Positions 7,686-16,560 are shown, numbered from the stretch's first letter. The stretch: DNA of 54,272 nucleotides from an uncultured Oscillospiraceae bacterium (GCA_934464775.1 CAKSKG010000015.1:1-54272); one strand, 5' to 3'. The notes: generated from the sequence alone by a model not told the origin. Numbers and translations: made by a program.

Positions 7686-10196
7686 ATGGAGATAAAGATA
7701 GCTCTCGCAGGAAATCCGAATGCGGGAAAAACCACTCTGTTCAACGCCCTTACAGGTTCAAATCAGTTCGTTGGTAACTGGCCCGGCGTTACAGTTGAAA
7801 AGAAAGAGGGAAAGCTGAAAGGCTGCAATGATGTTATCATCACTGACCTTCCCGGTATTTATTCTCTTTCACCTTACACACTTGAAGAGGTAGTTGCAAG
7901 AAATTACCTGCTCAATGAGCGCCCCGATGCTATTCTCAATATCATCGACGGTACAAACCTTGAGCGTAACCTTTATCTGACAACTCAGCTGGTCGAGCTG
8001 GGTATCCCCGTTGTTGCGGCTATCAACATGATGGACGTTGTACGCAAGAACGGCGATACGATCAACACAGATCAGCTTTCCAAGGAGCTTGGCTGCAAGG
8101 TAGTTGAGATCTCCGCCCTCAAGGGTACGGGAATCAAGGAAGCTGCCGAGCTTGCTGTAAATGCGGCAAAGTCCAAGGAGCCTATGATCCCTCAGCACAG
8201 CTTCTGCGGCTGCGTAGAACACGCAATTGCTCATATCGAAGAGGCTGTTCTCCACGATGTTCCCGAGGAAAAGCAGCGCTGGTACGCTATTAAGGTGTTC
8301 GAGCGTGATGAAAAGGTACTCGAGATGCTCAAGATCGACAGCGCAACTATGGAGCATATCTCCAAGGATATCGAAGCTGCCGAAAAGGAAATGGACGACG
8401 ATGCAGAGAGCATCATCACCAACGAGCGTTACATCTACATCGGAACAATTATCAATGACTGCCTGAAAAAGAAGAACAAGGGCGGACTTACAACTTCCGA
8501 TAAGATCGATAAGATCGTTACAAACAGAATCCTCGGTCTTCCTATTTTTGCCTGCGTAATGTTCCTGGTTTACTACATTGCAATGGTAACAGTCGGTGCT
8601 TCCGCAACTGACTGGGCAAACGACGGACTCTTCGGCGACGGCTGGCACCTGTTCGGCATCGGCACAGGCGAGTATGAAGAGGCTGCCGAGGAATACGGCG
8701 ATTCTCCCGCTATCATCGAAGCATTTATCGCAAAGGCTCAGGAAAACGGCGTTGATACAGCAGCTGTTGAAGATGCTATCGATACCGAGTCCGAGACATT
8801 CAGCGTTGACACAGCAAAGACAGAGCTTGAGGCTTTTGCCGCAAACTTCACAGACGCTGACACAGTTACATATACTGTTGAAGATGAGGAAACTCTCGCA
8901 ACAGAAGATATCGAAGCAACAGGCGATGATCTTAACGCAGCTGTTGAGGCATTCGTTAAGTATGACTGCGAAGATCCCGATCCCGCAGCTTACGGCGTAT
9001 GGGTTCCCGGTGTTCCCGTACTGATCGGAGATGCACTTGAATCAGCAAACTGCGCTGACTGGCTCAGCGGACTTATCCTCGACGGTATCGTTGCCGGTGT
9101 AGGTGCGGTCCTCGGATTTGTTCCCCAGATGCTGGTACTCTTCATTCTCCTTGCATTCCTCGAAGCCTGCGGCTATATGGCACGTATCGCATTCGTAATG
9201 GACAGAATCTTCAGAAAGTTCGGTCTTTCCGGTAAGTCATTTATTCCTATGCTTGTCGGCGTAGGCTGCGGCGTTCCCGGTATCATGGCTTCCAGAACAA
9301 TCGAGAACGAACGTGACAGAAGAATGACAGTTATGACAACAACATTTATCCCCTGCGGCGCAAAGGTTCCTTTCATCGCAATGATCGCAGGTGCTATCTT
9401 CGGCGGTTCTCCTATCGTTGCAACATCTGCTTACTTCATCGGTGCTGCCGCTATCATCGTATCCGGCATCATGCTCAAGAAGACAAAGATGTTCGCAGGC
9501 GATCCTGCTCCCTTCGTTATGGAGCTTCCCGCATACCACCTTCCAACTATCGGAAACCTTCTCCGTTCAATGTGGGAGCGCGGCTGGTCTTTCATCAAGA
9601 AGGCAGGTACAGTTATCCTTCTTTCCACGATCTTTGTATGGTTCACAACATACTTCGGTGTAGTTGACGGAACATTCCGTATGCTTTCCGAAGATGAGAT
9701 CGACTCCAGTATCCTTGCTGCTATCGGCGGAGTTCTTGCTTGGATCTTCAAGCCTCTGGGCTGGGGCAACTGGCAGGCAACCGTTGCATCTATCACAGGT
9801 CTTGTTGCAAAGGAAAACATCGTTGGTACAATGGGTATCCTTTACGGCGGCGGAGAAGGCAGCGTATATGACGCTATCGGCGCTGCATTCACAGGCATCA
9901 CAGGCTACTCCTTCTTAGTATTCAACCTCCTCTGCGCACCCTGCTTCGCTGCAATGGGCGCTATCAAGAGAGAGATGAACAACGGCAAGTGGACAGCATT
10001 CGCTATCGGCTATCAGTGCGGATTTGCTTATGTGGTTGCACTCTGCATCAACCAGTTCGGCAATCTCTTCACAGGCAACGTAAATGTTATCGGACTTATC
10101 GCAGCTCTCCTCTGCCTTGCAGGCATCATCTATATGCTCGTAAGACCTTACAAGGAAAGCACAAAGCTCGACAGCAAGATCAAGGTCAAGGTTTGA
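7686..10196 (+). CDS. feoB: Ferrous iron transport protein B
   Basis: FeoB is the membrane Fe(II) transporter with an N-terminal G domain. The 836-residue product begins MEIKIALAGNPNAGKTT (G1, residues 9-17), with DLPG at 54-57 (G3) and NMMD at 114-117 (G4). A helical domain follows, then the polytopic membrane part with the family motifs GCGVPGIMASRT and PCGAKVPF. The start at 7686 follows GAAAGGA. Odd: after the first membrane helix there is an acidic, Ala/Glu/Asp-rich insertion of about 100 residues (about 327-435, e.g. GEYEEAAEEYGDSP), predicted to be outside the membrane. Its length is well above that of E. coli-type FeoB. Confidence 0.96.
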   Translation: MEIKIALAGNPNAGKTTLFNALTGSNQFVGNWPGVTVEKKEGKLKGCNDVIITDLPGIYSLSPYTLEEVVARNYLLNERPDAILNIIDGTNLERNLYLTTQLVELGIPVVAAINMMDVVRKNGDTINTDQLSKELGCKVVEISALKGTGIKEAAELAVNAAKSKEPMIPQHSFCGCVEHAIAHIEEAVLHDVPEEKQRWYAIKVFERDEKVLEMLKIDSATMEHISKDIEAAEKEMDDDAESIITNERYIYIGTIINDCLKKKNKGGLTTSDKIDKIVTNRILGLPIFACVMFLVYYIAMVTVGASATDWANDGLFGDGWHLFGIGTGEYEEAAEEYGDSPAIIEAFIAKAQENGVDTAAVEDAIDTESETFSVDTAKTELEAFAANFTDADTVTYTVEDEETLATEDIEATGDDLNAAVEAFVKYDCEDPDPAAYGVWVPGVPVLIGDALESANCADWLSGLILDGIVAGVGAVLGFVPQMLVLFILLAFLEACGYMARIAFVMDRIFRKFGLSGKSFIPMLVGVGCGVPGIMASRTIENERDRRMTVMTTTFIPCGAKVPFIAMIAGAIFGGSPIVATSAYFIGAAAIIVSGIMLKKTKMFAGDPAPFVMELPAYHLPTIGNLLRSMWERGWSFIKKAGTVILLSTIFVWFTTYFGVVDGTFRMLSEDEIDSSILAAIGGVLAWIFKPLGWGNWQATVASITGLVAKENIVGTMGILYGGGEGSVYDAIGAAFTGITGYSFLVFNLLCAPCFAAMGAIKREMNNGKWTAFAIGYQCGFAYVVALCINQFGNLFTGNVNVIGLIAALLCLAGIIYMLVRPYKESTKLDSKIKVKV

Positions 10197-10222
10197 TATT
10201 AACTATCCATAAATAAAGCTTA

Positions 10223-10254
10223 CCGATACCGCACAGCTTCATGTGCGGTATCGG
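10223..10254 (+). other. 13-bp hairpin in the feo operon
   Basis: CCGATACCGCACA and TGTGCGGTATCGG form a perfect 13-bp stem with a 6-nt loop, 26 bp after feoB. There is no T-run, so it is more likely an mRNA-stabilising or processing structure than a full terminator. Confidence 0.6.
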
Positions 10255-10284
10255 CATAAAAGGCATTGTACGGGAGGAATTGCT

Positions 10285-10479
10285 ATGGGATTTTTAGCTG
10301 CAAACGCAGGAACGATAGTTGTCGGACTGATAGTTCTTGCAGTGGTGGTACTGATAATTATGAGTATCCGCAGGGATAAGAAGAACGGCAAATCGACCTG
10401 CGGCGGAAACTGCGCTCATTGTGCGGGAGCCTGCCATGGACAGTGCAGTGCCGCAGCTGCATCACAGAAAAAGAAGTGA
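10285..10479 (+). CDS. FeoB-associated Cys-rich membrane protein
   Basis: The 64-residue protein has one N-terminal transmembrane helix (about residues 8-30), then a basic stop-transfer segment RRDKKNGK. A Cys-rich tail follows with the spacing CGGNCAHCAGACHGQC, five cysteines in sixteen residues. GGGAGGA precedes the ATG at 10285. This architecture and the position directly after feoB match the small FeoB-associated Cys-rich family found in Firmicutes. It may bind iron at the cytoplasmic mouth of the transporter; that role is inference. Confidence 0.85.
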   Translation: MGFLAANAGTIVVGLIVLAVVVLIIMSIRRDKKNGKSTCGGNCAHCAGACHGQCSAAAASQKKK

Positions 10480-10512
10480 CGGAAAATATAACGGAAAGGA
10501 GCAGATTTCTCC

Positions 10513-10911
10513 GTGGAAAACACGCTTACTTATTCGCAGAAAAAATATCTTTTTGCAATTTACAAGGTTAGCCGCAGGGGCGGTGCAGTCCGTTCGGCGG
10601 AGGTAGCCAAGATAGTGGGAGTGAGCAAGCCCAGTACGGTGAAAATGACCCAGCGCCTTATCGAAGAGGGTTATATCACCAAGGAGCCATACACAGAAAT
10701 CGCTCTTACCGAAAAAGGCATTACTGCCGCAAATGAGCTGTATACGCCCAGCGTTATACTGTGCGATTTTCTCCGCTCGGCTGCGGGAGTCAGCAGTGAA
10801 TCGGCGGACGCCGACGCTGTTGCGATCGTTTCAAACATATCCAATGAGTCGCTTGAAAAGCTTGTTTCCTATGCTCTGAATATGAGAAAAAGCGAAACTG
10901 TCAGCGGCTGA
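10513..10911 (+). CDS. DtxR-like metalloregulator lacking the usual metal ligands
   Basis: The 132-residue protein starts at a GTG (10513). Residues 1-70 form the DtxR/MntR winged helix (YSQKKYLFAIYKV, SAEVAKIVGVSKPSTVKMTQRL, GYITKEPYTEIALTEKG) and the rest corresponds to the dimerisation domain. In canonical DtxR/MntR that second domain carries the H..., (C/M)xxE and H ligands (RHR, WEExHEEACxLEH). Here the aligned stretch reads YTPSVILCDFL then SESADADAVAIVSN, without those His and Glu ligands. It closes the feo operon and is the obvious candidate to bind the boxes at 6405 and 6952. How it would sense metal is unclear. Confidence 0.8.
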   Translation: MENTLTYSQKKYLFAIYKVSRRGGAVRSAEVAKIVGVSKPSTVKMTQRLIEEGYITKEPYTEIALTEKGITAANELYTPSVILCDFLRSAAGVSSESADADAVAIVSNISNESLEKLVSYALNMRKSETVSG

Positions 10912-10959
10912 TAGGATACGGCAAGAAACACGGATCAAATGTTAATATTCAAGTAATAC

Positions 10960-11000
10960 AAAACCGTCTTGTGAGTAACAATTCACAGGCGGTTTTGTTA
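10960..11000 (+). terminator. Terminator of the feo operon
   Basis: AAAACCGTCTTGTGA pairs with TCACAGGCGGTTTT (one bulge and a G-U pair) around an 8-nt loop, followed by TGTTATAT. Confidence 0.75.
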
Positions 11001-11022
11001 TATACTATTATATAGGTATAAG
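10995..11022 (+). promoter_or_regulatory. Possible promoter of the HD-GYP gene
   Basis: TTGTTA (10995-11000) and TATAAG (11017-11022) have a 16-bp spacer directly after the feo terminator and 90 bp before the HD-GYP start. The match is moderate and the region AT-rich. Confidence 0.4.
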
Positions 11023-11113
11023 CGTCTGTGTCCGCACATATCTGCGGATACGGACTTTATGATACGGAAAATTTTTTTCGTATCTTCACTGACGGATATG
11101 AAAGGCGGTAAAA

Positions 11114-11719
11114 ATGAGCTGTGAATGCGAACTGAATTATGAATATCATGAAATTGTGGAGTGTATAACCTCCGCACTTGACGCAAGAGATCCCTATACG
11201 GGAGATCATTCAAGACGGGTCAGCGATATGGCGTGTGAGCTTTGCTGTGCGCTGGGCATGGATAAGCATGAAACTCAGCAGATACACATTGCCGCACATC
11301 TTCACGATATAGGAAAGATAGGCATTCCCGATTCGGTGCTGCTGAAAGAGGGAAGATTGAATGACGAAGAATGGGAGCTTATGAGAAAGCACCCTCAGAT
11401 CGGTGCGGATATACTGGCAAAGTCTCCTAATTTTTCAAGAATAGCTGCGATAATACTTCATCATCACGAGCGCTGGGACGGAAAGGGATATCCTTTCGGC
11501 GCAAAGGGCGAGGAGATACCTATCGGAGCAAGAATAATCGCTGTGTGCGACTCTATCGACGCAATGGCATCAAAGCGTTCGTACAGAAATGCTCTGCCGA
11601 TGGAAAAGGTCAAGGCGGAGATAGAAAAAAATCAAGGTATAATGTATGATCCCGAAGTAGCAAGGGTCATGCTTGAAAACTGGAATATACCTTCGGAAAT
11701 CTACGGTTGGAAGAAGTAA
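11114..11719 (+). CDS. Stand-alone HD-GYP domain phosphohydrolase
   Basis: The 201-residue protein is almost entirely an HD-GYP domain, the class that hydrolyses cyclic di-GMP or related cyclic dinucleotides. Metal ligands are visible as H32 (GDHSRRV), H64-D65 (HLHDIGKIGIPD), the HHHER cluster near 116-120 and the signature DGKGYP (122-127). ARIIAVCDSIDAM and the MYDPEV end complete the domain. No receiver or other sensor domain is fused, so activity would be controlled by expression or partners. GAAAGGCGG precedes the ATG. The next gene follows within 6 bp, implying co-transcription. Confidence 0.88.
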   Translation: MSCECELNYEYHEIVECITSALDARDPYTGDHSRRVSDMACELCCALGMDKHETQQIHIAAHLHDIGKIGIPDSVLLKEGRLNDEEWELMRKHPQIGADILAKSPNFSRIAAIILHHHERWDGKGYPFGAKGEEIPIGARIIAVCDSIDAMASKRSYRNALPMEKVKAEIEKNQGIMYDPEVARVMLENWNIPSEIYGWKK

Positions 11720-11724
11720 GGAAA

Positions 11725-12399
11725 ATGGAAATAACGGAAGAAATAAATACGGGTAAAAAGGTAACACTCAGAGGTGAGCTTGCGCTTATCGCAGCTGTTG
11801 CGATAAACAGCCTCGGAGTTGTGCTCATGCTTTATTCGGGGGCGGGGATATCGGCGATATCCAGCGTGCCTTATGCATTTTCGGAGGTTTTTCCGAAGCT
11901 GTCGCTTGGAACATGGACGTATATTTTTCAGGGACTGCTGGTGCTTAGTCTAATGATAATGCGGAAAAAATTTGTGCCGTCATATCTGTTCAGCTTTGTT
12001 GTTGGATTTGTTTTCGGCGAGCTGCTGGACATTCATGAATTATGGATAAATGTTCTGCCCTATAATATTCCCTGTCGGATAATATATTTTGCGGTAAGCT
12101 ATGTGCTTATATGCATCGGCATTGCAATATCGAACCGCTGCGGACTTCCGATAGTTCCCACCGATCTTTTCCCGAGAGAGCTTTCGGACATCACAAAGAT
12201 ACCGTATCCCAAGATAAAGATAGGCTTTGACGTGACCTGCCTTGCAGTTACTGCGGGAATGACGTTTTTCTTCCTGGGTCATATCAAGGGACTTGGAATA
12301 GGAACTATCCTTGCGGCATTTACTATGGGAAAAGGCATAGGTTTTGCGGGAAACATTATAGACAAAAAATTTGTTTTCAAAAGCTTTATGACAAAGTAA
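11725..12399 (+). CDS. YczE/YitT-like integral membrane protein
   Basis: The 224-residue product begins MEITEEINTGKKVTLRGEL and has about five to six transmembrane helices. Conserved-looking elements are the N-terminal NSLGVVLMLYSGAGISAISSVP, the mid segment GFVFGELLDI and CGLPIVPTDLFPREL. These resemble the YczE/YyaS/YitT group of membrane proteins, for which I know no firm function. The ATG at 11725 with AAGGA upstream is preferred to a TTG at 11707 that would overlap the HD-GYP gene. A terminator follows. Confidence 0.65.
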   Translation: MEITEEINTGKKVTLRGELALIAAVAINSLGVVLMLYSGAGISAISSVPYAFSEVFPKLSLGTWTYIFQGLLVLSLMIMRKKFVPSYLFSFVVGFVFGELLDIHELWINVLPYNIPCRIIYFAVSYVLICIGIAISNRCGLPIVPTDLFPRELSDITKIPYPKIKIGFDVTCLAVTAGMTFFFLGHIKGLGIGTILAAFTMGKGIGFAGNIIDKKFVFKSFMTK

Positions 12400-12423
12400 A
12401 GGCTGATTGATAATGTTCTGTTG

Positions 12424-12456
12424 ATACAGCTTCGTATTCGGAGCTGTATTTTTTGT
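12424..12456 (+). terminator. Terminator after the membrane protein gene
   Basis: ATACAGCTTCG and CGGAGCTGTAT pair around TATT and are followed by TTTTTTG. Confidence 0.85.
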
Positions 12457-12628
12457 TCTGTGATTCTGTACGGCATGAGTTTTTATTACATTTTTATTAA
12501 AAAGCTTAAAAGGCTCTTGAAAGTTATAATTTTTTGATGTAAAATATAATATGGTTTGAATTTATTATAAATTTAAATCGAAAAAATAATGACGTATTTA
12601 TCAAAACACGGATCATGGGAGGAATTTT

Positions 12629-14629
12629 ATGAAGCTTTTCGGAAAAGCAGCCGCATTGCTGCTGTCTGCCGCAATGGCGATGTCCGTACCGTTCGGTGCG
12701 TCGGCAGAAAAATATTATTCGGAGGAAGAATATTCGGTCGAATATGCAGTCCCGTATGAGGCGGAGGCTTCCTCAAAATCGGATTATACGCTGATGATAT
12801 ATATGTGCGGCTCAAATCTTGAATCCGATATGGGTAAGGCGACGGACGATATCAACGAGATGATCAAAGGCTATTCGGGCAAAAAGGTGAATATCATAAT
12901 CCAGACAGGCGGAGCCGAATCATGGGATTACAAGGGGATATCCGCAAAAAAGAGCCAGCGCTATAAAGTCGAAAAGGGAAAGCTGAAGCTTATAGATGAT
13001 TCTCTCGGTCAGAAAAATATGGCATATAAAAACACTCTTTCCGATTTTATCAAATACTGCAAAAAGAAATATACAGCAAAGAAATATGCTCTTGTAATGT
13101 GGGATCACGGTGCGGGAAGCATTCACGGACTTATCAATGATGAAAATTATCCCGATGATGCCATGGAGCTTACCGAGCTTTATGACGCTCTGAAAAGCGG
13201 CGGCACAAAGTTTGAGTTCATCGGCTTTGATGCCTGCATGATGTCCACAATGGAGAATGCTCTTGCCGTATCAAAATATGCCGATTATCTTGTGGCTTCC
13301 GAGCTTAGCGAGCCGGGAGACGGCTGGTATTACACCGACTGGATAAGCACACTTTGCAAGGACCCGGGCACCGACACAAAGAAGCTCTGCAAAAAGATAG
13401 TTGACGATACCTTGAAGAAAAGCTCAGATGACAGCAATATCGGCAGCACCGATGTGTCGGTCATTGACACGAAAAAGGTGGTATCGGCTGTGCTTCCTGC
13501 GCTGGACAAGCTTTCGGCTGCGGGAAATACGATGCTCAGCAAGAAGCAGTATGCGGATATTGCGGAGCTGCGCTATGACCTTGCTCTTGAAGATTCATAC
13601 TATGAAATGGTGGATATAGGTCAGCTTGCGGACGCATTCGGTGAACTTGCGACTGCGAAAAAATATGCGGGAGCGGTAAGATCGGCTGCGAAAAAAGCTG
13701 TGGTATACAGCAAAAATTCCCACAAATACAGCACCGAGTGCGGACTGTCAGTGGCATTTCCCTTTGACGATCTGACCAACCTTGATACGCTGATAAGCAT
13801 TTACAAAAAGACGGGCTATTCCTCGGAGTATGTGGAATTTCTGAAATACTTTGCAAATGTTATGGCAGGCGGACAGGAATACTATCTTAAAAACAGCGGC
13901 AGCAAGAATAAGTCACCCTATTCAAAGTGCAGCTGGTATAATAAAAAGAAGTTTTACGCAGACAACTATTATAAAAAGTATTATCTTTCCGATGACAGCC
14001 TTGAACTTAGCGTTAACAGAGGAAAATACGTGCTGCCGATCACAGAGGATCAGAGCAAGATAATTTCCGACATCGCAGTAAATCTCTGGTATTATATCGA
14101 GGACAGCGGAGTTCTCTATGAGCTTGGAACGGACAACACCTTTGAGTATGATAAGGAAGGAAATCTTATCGTTAAATTCAATGACAACTGGGTGAATATA
14201 GACGGCGTGTTTGTTCCCTGCTACTATTATAAGACAGAGGTGAACGAGGGAGTTACCGAATGGTGGAGCTATATCCCGTGCTATTACAACGGAAAGCTTG
14301 CCTGTGCTTATGTGATGTGGGACAATGCATATAATACATATCCCGACAACGGCGTGCTTGCATACTGGACTCCTTACAGTGACGACGGAACTCCGCTGGG
14401 AAAATATCTTCCCGAGGTCGGAGACGTTATCGAGCCGTATTATTATGCAATGACCTCCGACAACAAGGTTTACAGCCAATATATGTTCTCGGATACAACG
14501 ATCACCCTCAGCAGTGATTCATACATGATCTATGAGGATACATCGGTGCTTTACGGCAGACCTCTGATAGGTATGCAGATAACTGATATCTTCAATAACG
14601 TTCATTATACGGAATATATTGCCGCATAA
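12629..14629 (+). CDS. Secreted clostripain-family (C11) cysteine peptidase
   Basis: The 666-residue protein has a signal peptide (residues 1-26, ending GASA-E) and a clostripain/C11 domain from about residue 50. The catalytic dyad is visible as His160 (VMWDHGAGS) and Cys203 (GFDACMMSTME). SDYTLMIYMCGSNLESD marks the domain start. C11 enzymes cut after Arg or Lys and usually self-activate. The C-terminal ~250 residues are Tyr/Trp-rich and of unknown function. No sorting signal is seen, so it is probably released or weakly wall-associated. A GGGAGGA site precedes the ATG. It is flanked by terminators, so monocistronic. Confidence 0.9.
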   Translation: MKLFGKAAALLLSAAMAMSVPFGASAEKYYSEEEYSVEYAVPYEAEASSKSDYTLMIYMCGSNLESDMGKATDDINEMIKGYSGKKVNIIIQTGGAESWDYKGISAKKSQRYKVEKGKLKLIDDSLGQKNMAYKNTLSDFIKYCKKKYTAKKYALVMWDHGAGSIHGLINDENYPDDAMELTELYDALKSGGTKFEFIGFDACMMSTMENALAVSKYADYLVASELSEPGDGWYYTDWISTLCKDPGTDTKKLCKKIVDDTLKKSSDDSNIGSTDVSVIDTKKVVSAVLPALDKLSAAGNTMLSKKQYADIAELRYDLALEDSYYEMVDIGQLADAFGELATAKKYAGAVRSAAKKAVVYSKNSHKYSTECGLSVAFPFDDLTNLDTLISIYKKTGYSSEYVEFLKYFANVMAGGQEYYLKNSGSKNKSPYSKCSWYNKKKFYADNYYKKYYLSDDSLELSVNRGKYVLPITEDQSKIISDIAVNLWYYIEDSGVLYELGTDNTFEYDKEGNLIVKFNDNWVNIDGVFVPCYYYKTEVNEGVTEWWSYIPCYYNGKLACAYVMWDNAYNTYPDNGVLAYWTPYSDDGTPLGKYLPEVGDVIEPYYYAMTSDNKVYSQYMFSDTTITLSSDSYMIYEDTSVLYGRPLIGMQITDIFNNVHYTEYIAA

Positions 14630-14646
14630 CACAGATTATTTTACGA

Positions 14647-14695
14647 ATGACCTTCCGAATGGGATTTTTGTTCTGTTCGGAAGGTCATATTTTTT
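14647..14695 (+). terminator. Terminator of the clostripain-family gene
   Basis: Perfect 13-bp stem (ATGACCTTCCGAA / TTCGGAAGGTCAT) followed by ATTTTTTG. Confidence 0.9.
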
Positions 14696-14791
14696 GCATA
14701 TTATATAGTAAAATACTATAATTTGTAGGAATTAAACATTATTTTCTTTTTGACGGTGTTTTTCTTTGTAGGATAAATCATATAATTCCTA

Positions 14792-14820
14792 TTGACATAG
14801 TATATATTATATGCTATAAT
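14792..14820 (+). promoter_or_regulatory. Consensus promoter of metNIQ with an internal dyad
   Basis: TTGACA (14792-14797) and TATAAT (14815-14820) have a 17-bp spacer, a perfect sigma-A consensus. An imperfect 10-1-10 dyad (14797-14817) fills the spacer and overlaps the -10. A related 7-3-7 palindrome (TATAGTA/TACTATA) lies at 14704-14720. The shared ATAGTA half-site suggests a repressor operator. No S-box or T-box leader fits in the ~45-nt 5' UTR. Confidence 0.75.
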
Positions 14821-14869
14821 AAGTACACACTAAAGAGAACGGAACGGTTCTCAAAAGGAAGTGAAAACA

Positions 14870-15853
14870 GTGATAGAGATAAAGGATCTTTCCAAGACTT
14901 ATCCGTCGGCAAGCGGCGGCATAACAGCCTTAAAGGATATAAATATTACAATAAACGACGGCGAGATATTCGGTATCATCGGACTTTCGGGAGCAGGAAA
15001 AAGCACACTGGTGCGCTGCATAAACTTCCTTGAAAGACCCACAACAGGCTCGGTCATCGTTGACGGAAAGGACTTAGGCAGCCTTTCCAAAAAGGAGCTT
15101 CTTAAAACAAGACAGAATATCGGAATGATATTCCAGGGCTTCAATCTTCTTTCACAGAGAAATGTTATCAGAAATATCTGTTATCCCCTTGAAATTGCGG
15201 GAGTGAATAAAAAGGAAGCTGTAAAGCGTGCGGAAGAGCTGCTGGAGCTTGTCGGACTTGCCGATAAGGCAAAGGCTTATCCCTCACAGCTTTCGGGCGG
15301 TCAGAAGCAGAGAGTCGCTATTGCGAGAGCACTTGCGGCAAAGACAAAATATCTGCTCTGCGACGAAGCAACAAGCGCACTTGACCCCGATACGACACGT
15401 GCCATTCTTGAGCTTATGAAAAAGATAAACAAGACCATGGGCGTGACGATAGTTGTTATCACTCACGAGATGAAAGTTATCGACAGCATATGCGACAGAG
15501 TTGCCGTTCTTGACAAGAGTACGGTCGCCGAGCTGGGAAATGTAAAGGAAGTCTTTGCAAATCCTCAGTCGGATATCGCAAGAAAGCTGGTGCTTCCCGA
15601 AAACAAGCTGTACAATGCATCGGCTGTTGACGGAAGAAAGATAAGAATCGTATACAACGGTGAAAATTCCTTTGAGCCGCTGCTGGCGAAGATGATACTT
15701 GAATGCGGCACGCCCGTGAATATACTTCACGCCGATACAAACGATATCGACGGCAGGGCATTCGGTCAGATGCTTCTCCAGCTTCCTGCCGAGAGCGAAG
15801 AAAAGATAATAAATTATCTTGAAAAAAGCGGTCTTGAATTTAATTACGTCTGA
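14870..15853 (+). CDS. metN: Methionine ABC transporter ATP-binding protein
   Basis: MetN powers import of methionine with MetI and MetQ. The 327-residue product has Walker A GLSGAGKST (about residues 36-44), Q-loop GMIFQGFNLL, signature LSGGQKQRVAIARAL, Walker B LLCDEATSALD and the switch His in VVITHEM. A C-terminal NIL domain (about 250-327), which senses methionine in characterised MetN, is present. The GTG at 14870 gives MIEIKDLSKTY, matching the family, with AAGGAAG eight bases upstream; the GTG at 14861 is too close to that site. It is the first gene of the operon. Confidence 0.95.
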   Translation: MIEIKDLSKTYPSASGGITALKDINITINDGEIFGIIGLSGAGKSTLVRCINFLERPTTGSVIVDGKDLGSLSKKELLKTRQNIGMIFQGFNLLSQRNVIRNICYPLEIAGVNKKEAVKRAEELLELVGLADKAKAYPSQLSGGQKQRVAIARALAAKTKYLLCDEATSALDPDTTRAILELMKKINKTMGVTIVVITHEMKVIDSICDRVAVLDKSTVAELGNVKEVFANPQSDIARKLVLPENKLYNASAVDGRKIRIVYNGENSFEPLLAKMILECGTPVNILHADTNDIDGRAFGQMLLQLPAESEEKIINYLEKSGLEFNYV

Positions 15854-15868
15854 AAGGAGTGCATCTGA

Positions 15869-16546
15869 ATGTCGGATATTTTACAGCAGCTGTGGGACAA
15901 AGGCATATTGCAGCTGGGAATATGGGAAACAGTGTATCTGACCTTTATATCAGCATTCTTCGCATATCTGCTGGGACTTCCTCTGGGAATCGTCCTCAGT
16001 ATAACCGATAAAGAGGGAATATGTCCCATAGGCTGGCTCAATAAGCTGCTGGGATTTATCGTTAATATTTTCAGAAGTATCCCCTTTATTATATTAATGG
16101 TAGCGATACTTCCTGCGGCAAAGGTCGTAGTTGGAACAAGCCTCGGAAACAGGGCGATGATATTCACGCTTATCGTTGCGGCTGTGCCTTATGTGGCAAG
16201 AATGGCTGAATCCTCAATAAAGGAGGTAGACAAGGGCGTTATCGAAGCTGCCCAGTCTATGGGAACCACCAACTTCGGCATAATCTGCAAGGTGCTTATC
16301 CCCGAAGCAAAGCCTTCGCTTATCGTGGGAGCGGTGATATCGCTGGTAACTATCCTCGGATATTCCGCAATGGCGGGAACTATCGGCGGCGGCGGTCTTG
16401 GAATGATCGCGGTAAACTACGGCTACCAGAGATTCAACAACGACATCATATGGATATGCGTACTGCTCACTGTTATAATCGTTCAGATAATTCAGGAAGT
16501 GGGAATGCTTATCGCACGCAGAACGGACAAGCGCATCAACAAGTAA
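15869..16546 (+). CDS. metI: Methionine ABC transporter permease
   Basis: The 225-residue membrane protein begins MSDILQQLWDKGILQLGIWETVYLTFIS and has five predicted helices. Family markers are RSIPFIILMVAILPAAKVVVG, the coupling-helix region EAAQSMGTTNFGIICKVLIPEAKPSL (EAA motif) and AGTIGGGGLGMIAVNYGYQRF. It lies 15 bp after metN with an AAAGGAG site and ends before metQ, completing the usual metN-metI-metQ order. Confidence 0.95.
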   Translation: MSDILQQLWDKGILQLGIWETVYLTFISAFFAYLLGLPLGIVLSITDKEGICPIGWLNKLLGFIVNIFRSIPFIILMVAILPAAKVVVGTSLGNRAMIFTLIVAAVPYVARMAESSIKEVDKGVIEAAQSMGTTNFGIICKVLIPEAKPSLIVGAVISLVTILGYSAMAGTIGGGGLGMIAVNYGYQRFNNDIIWICVLLTVIIVQIIQEVGMLIARRTDKRINK

Positions 16547-16560
16547 ACGGAGTGAGCTTA

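Noticed and set aside
11707..11724. TTG start for the membrane protein overlapping the HD-GYP gene
   Set aside because: The ATG at 11725 has a better placed AAGGA site and avoids a rare start codon.
14820..14870. S-box or T-box riboswitch before metNIQ
   Set aside because: The untranslated leader is only about 45 nt, with a 6-bp hairpin; far too short for either class.
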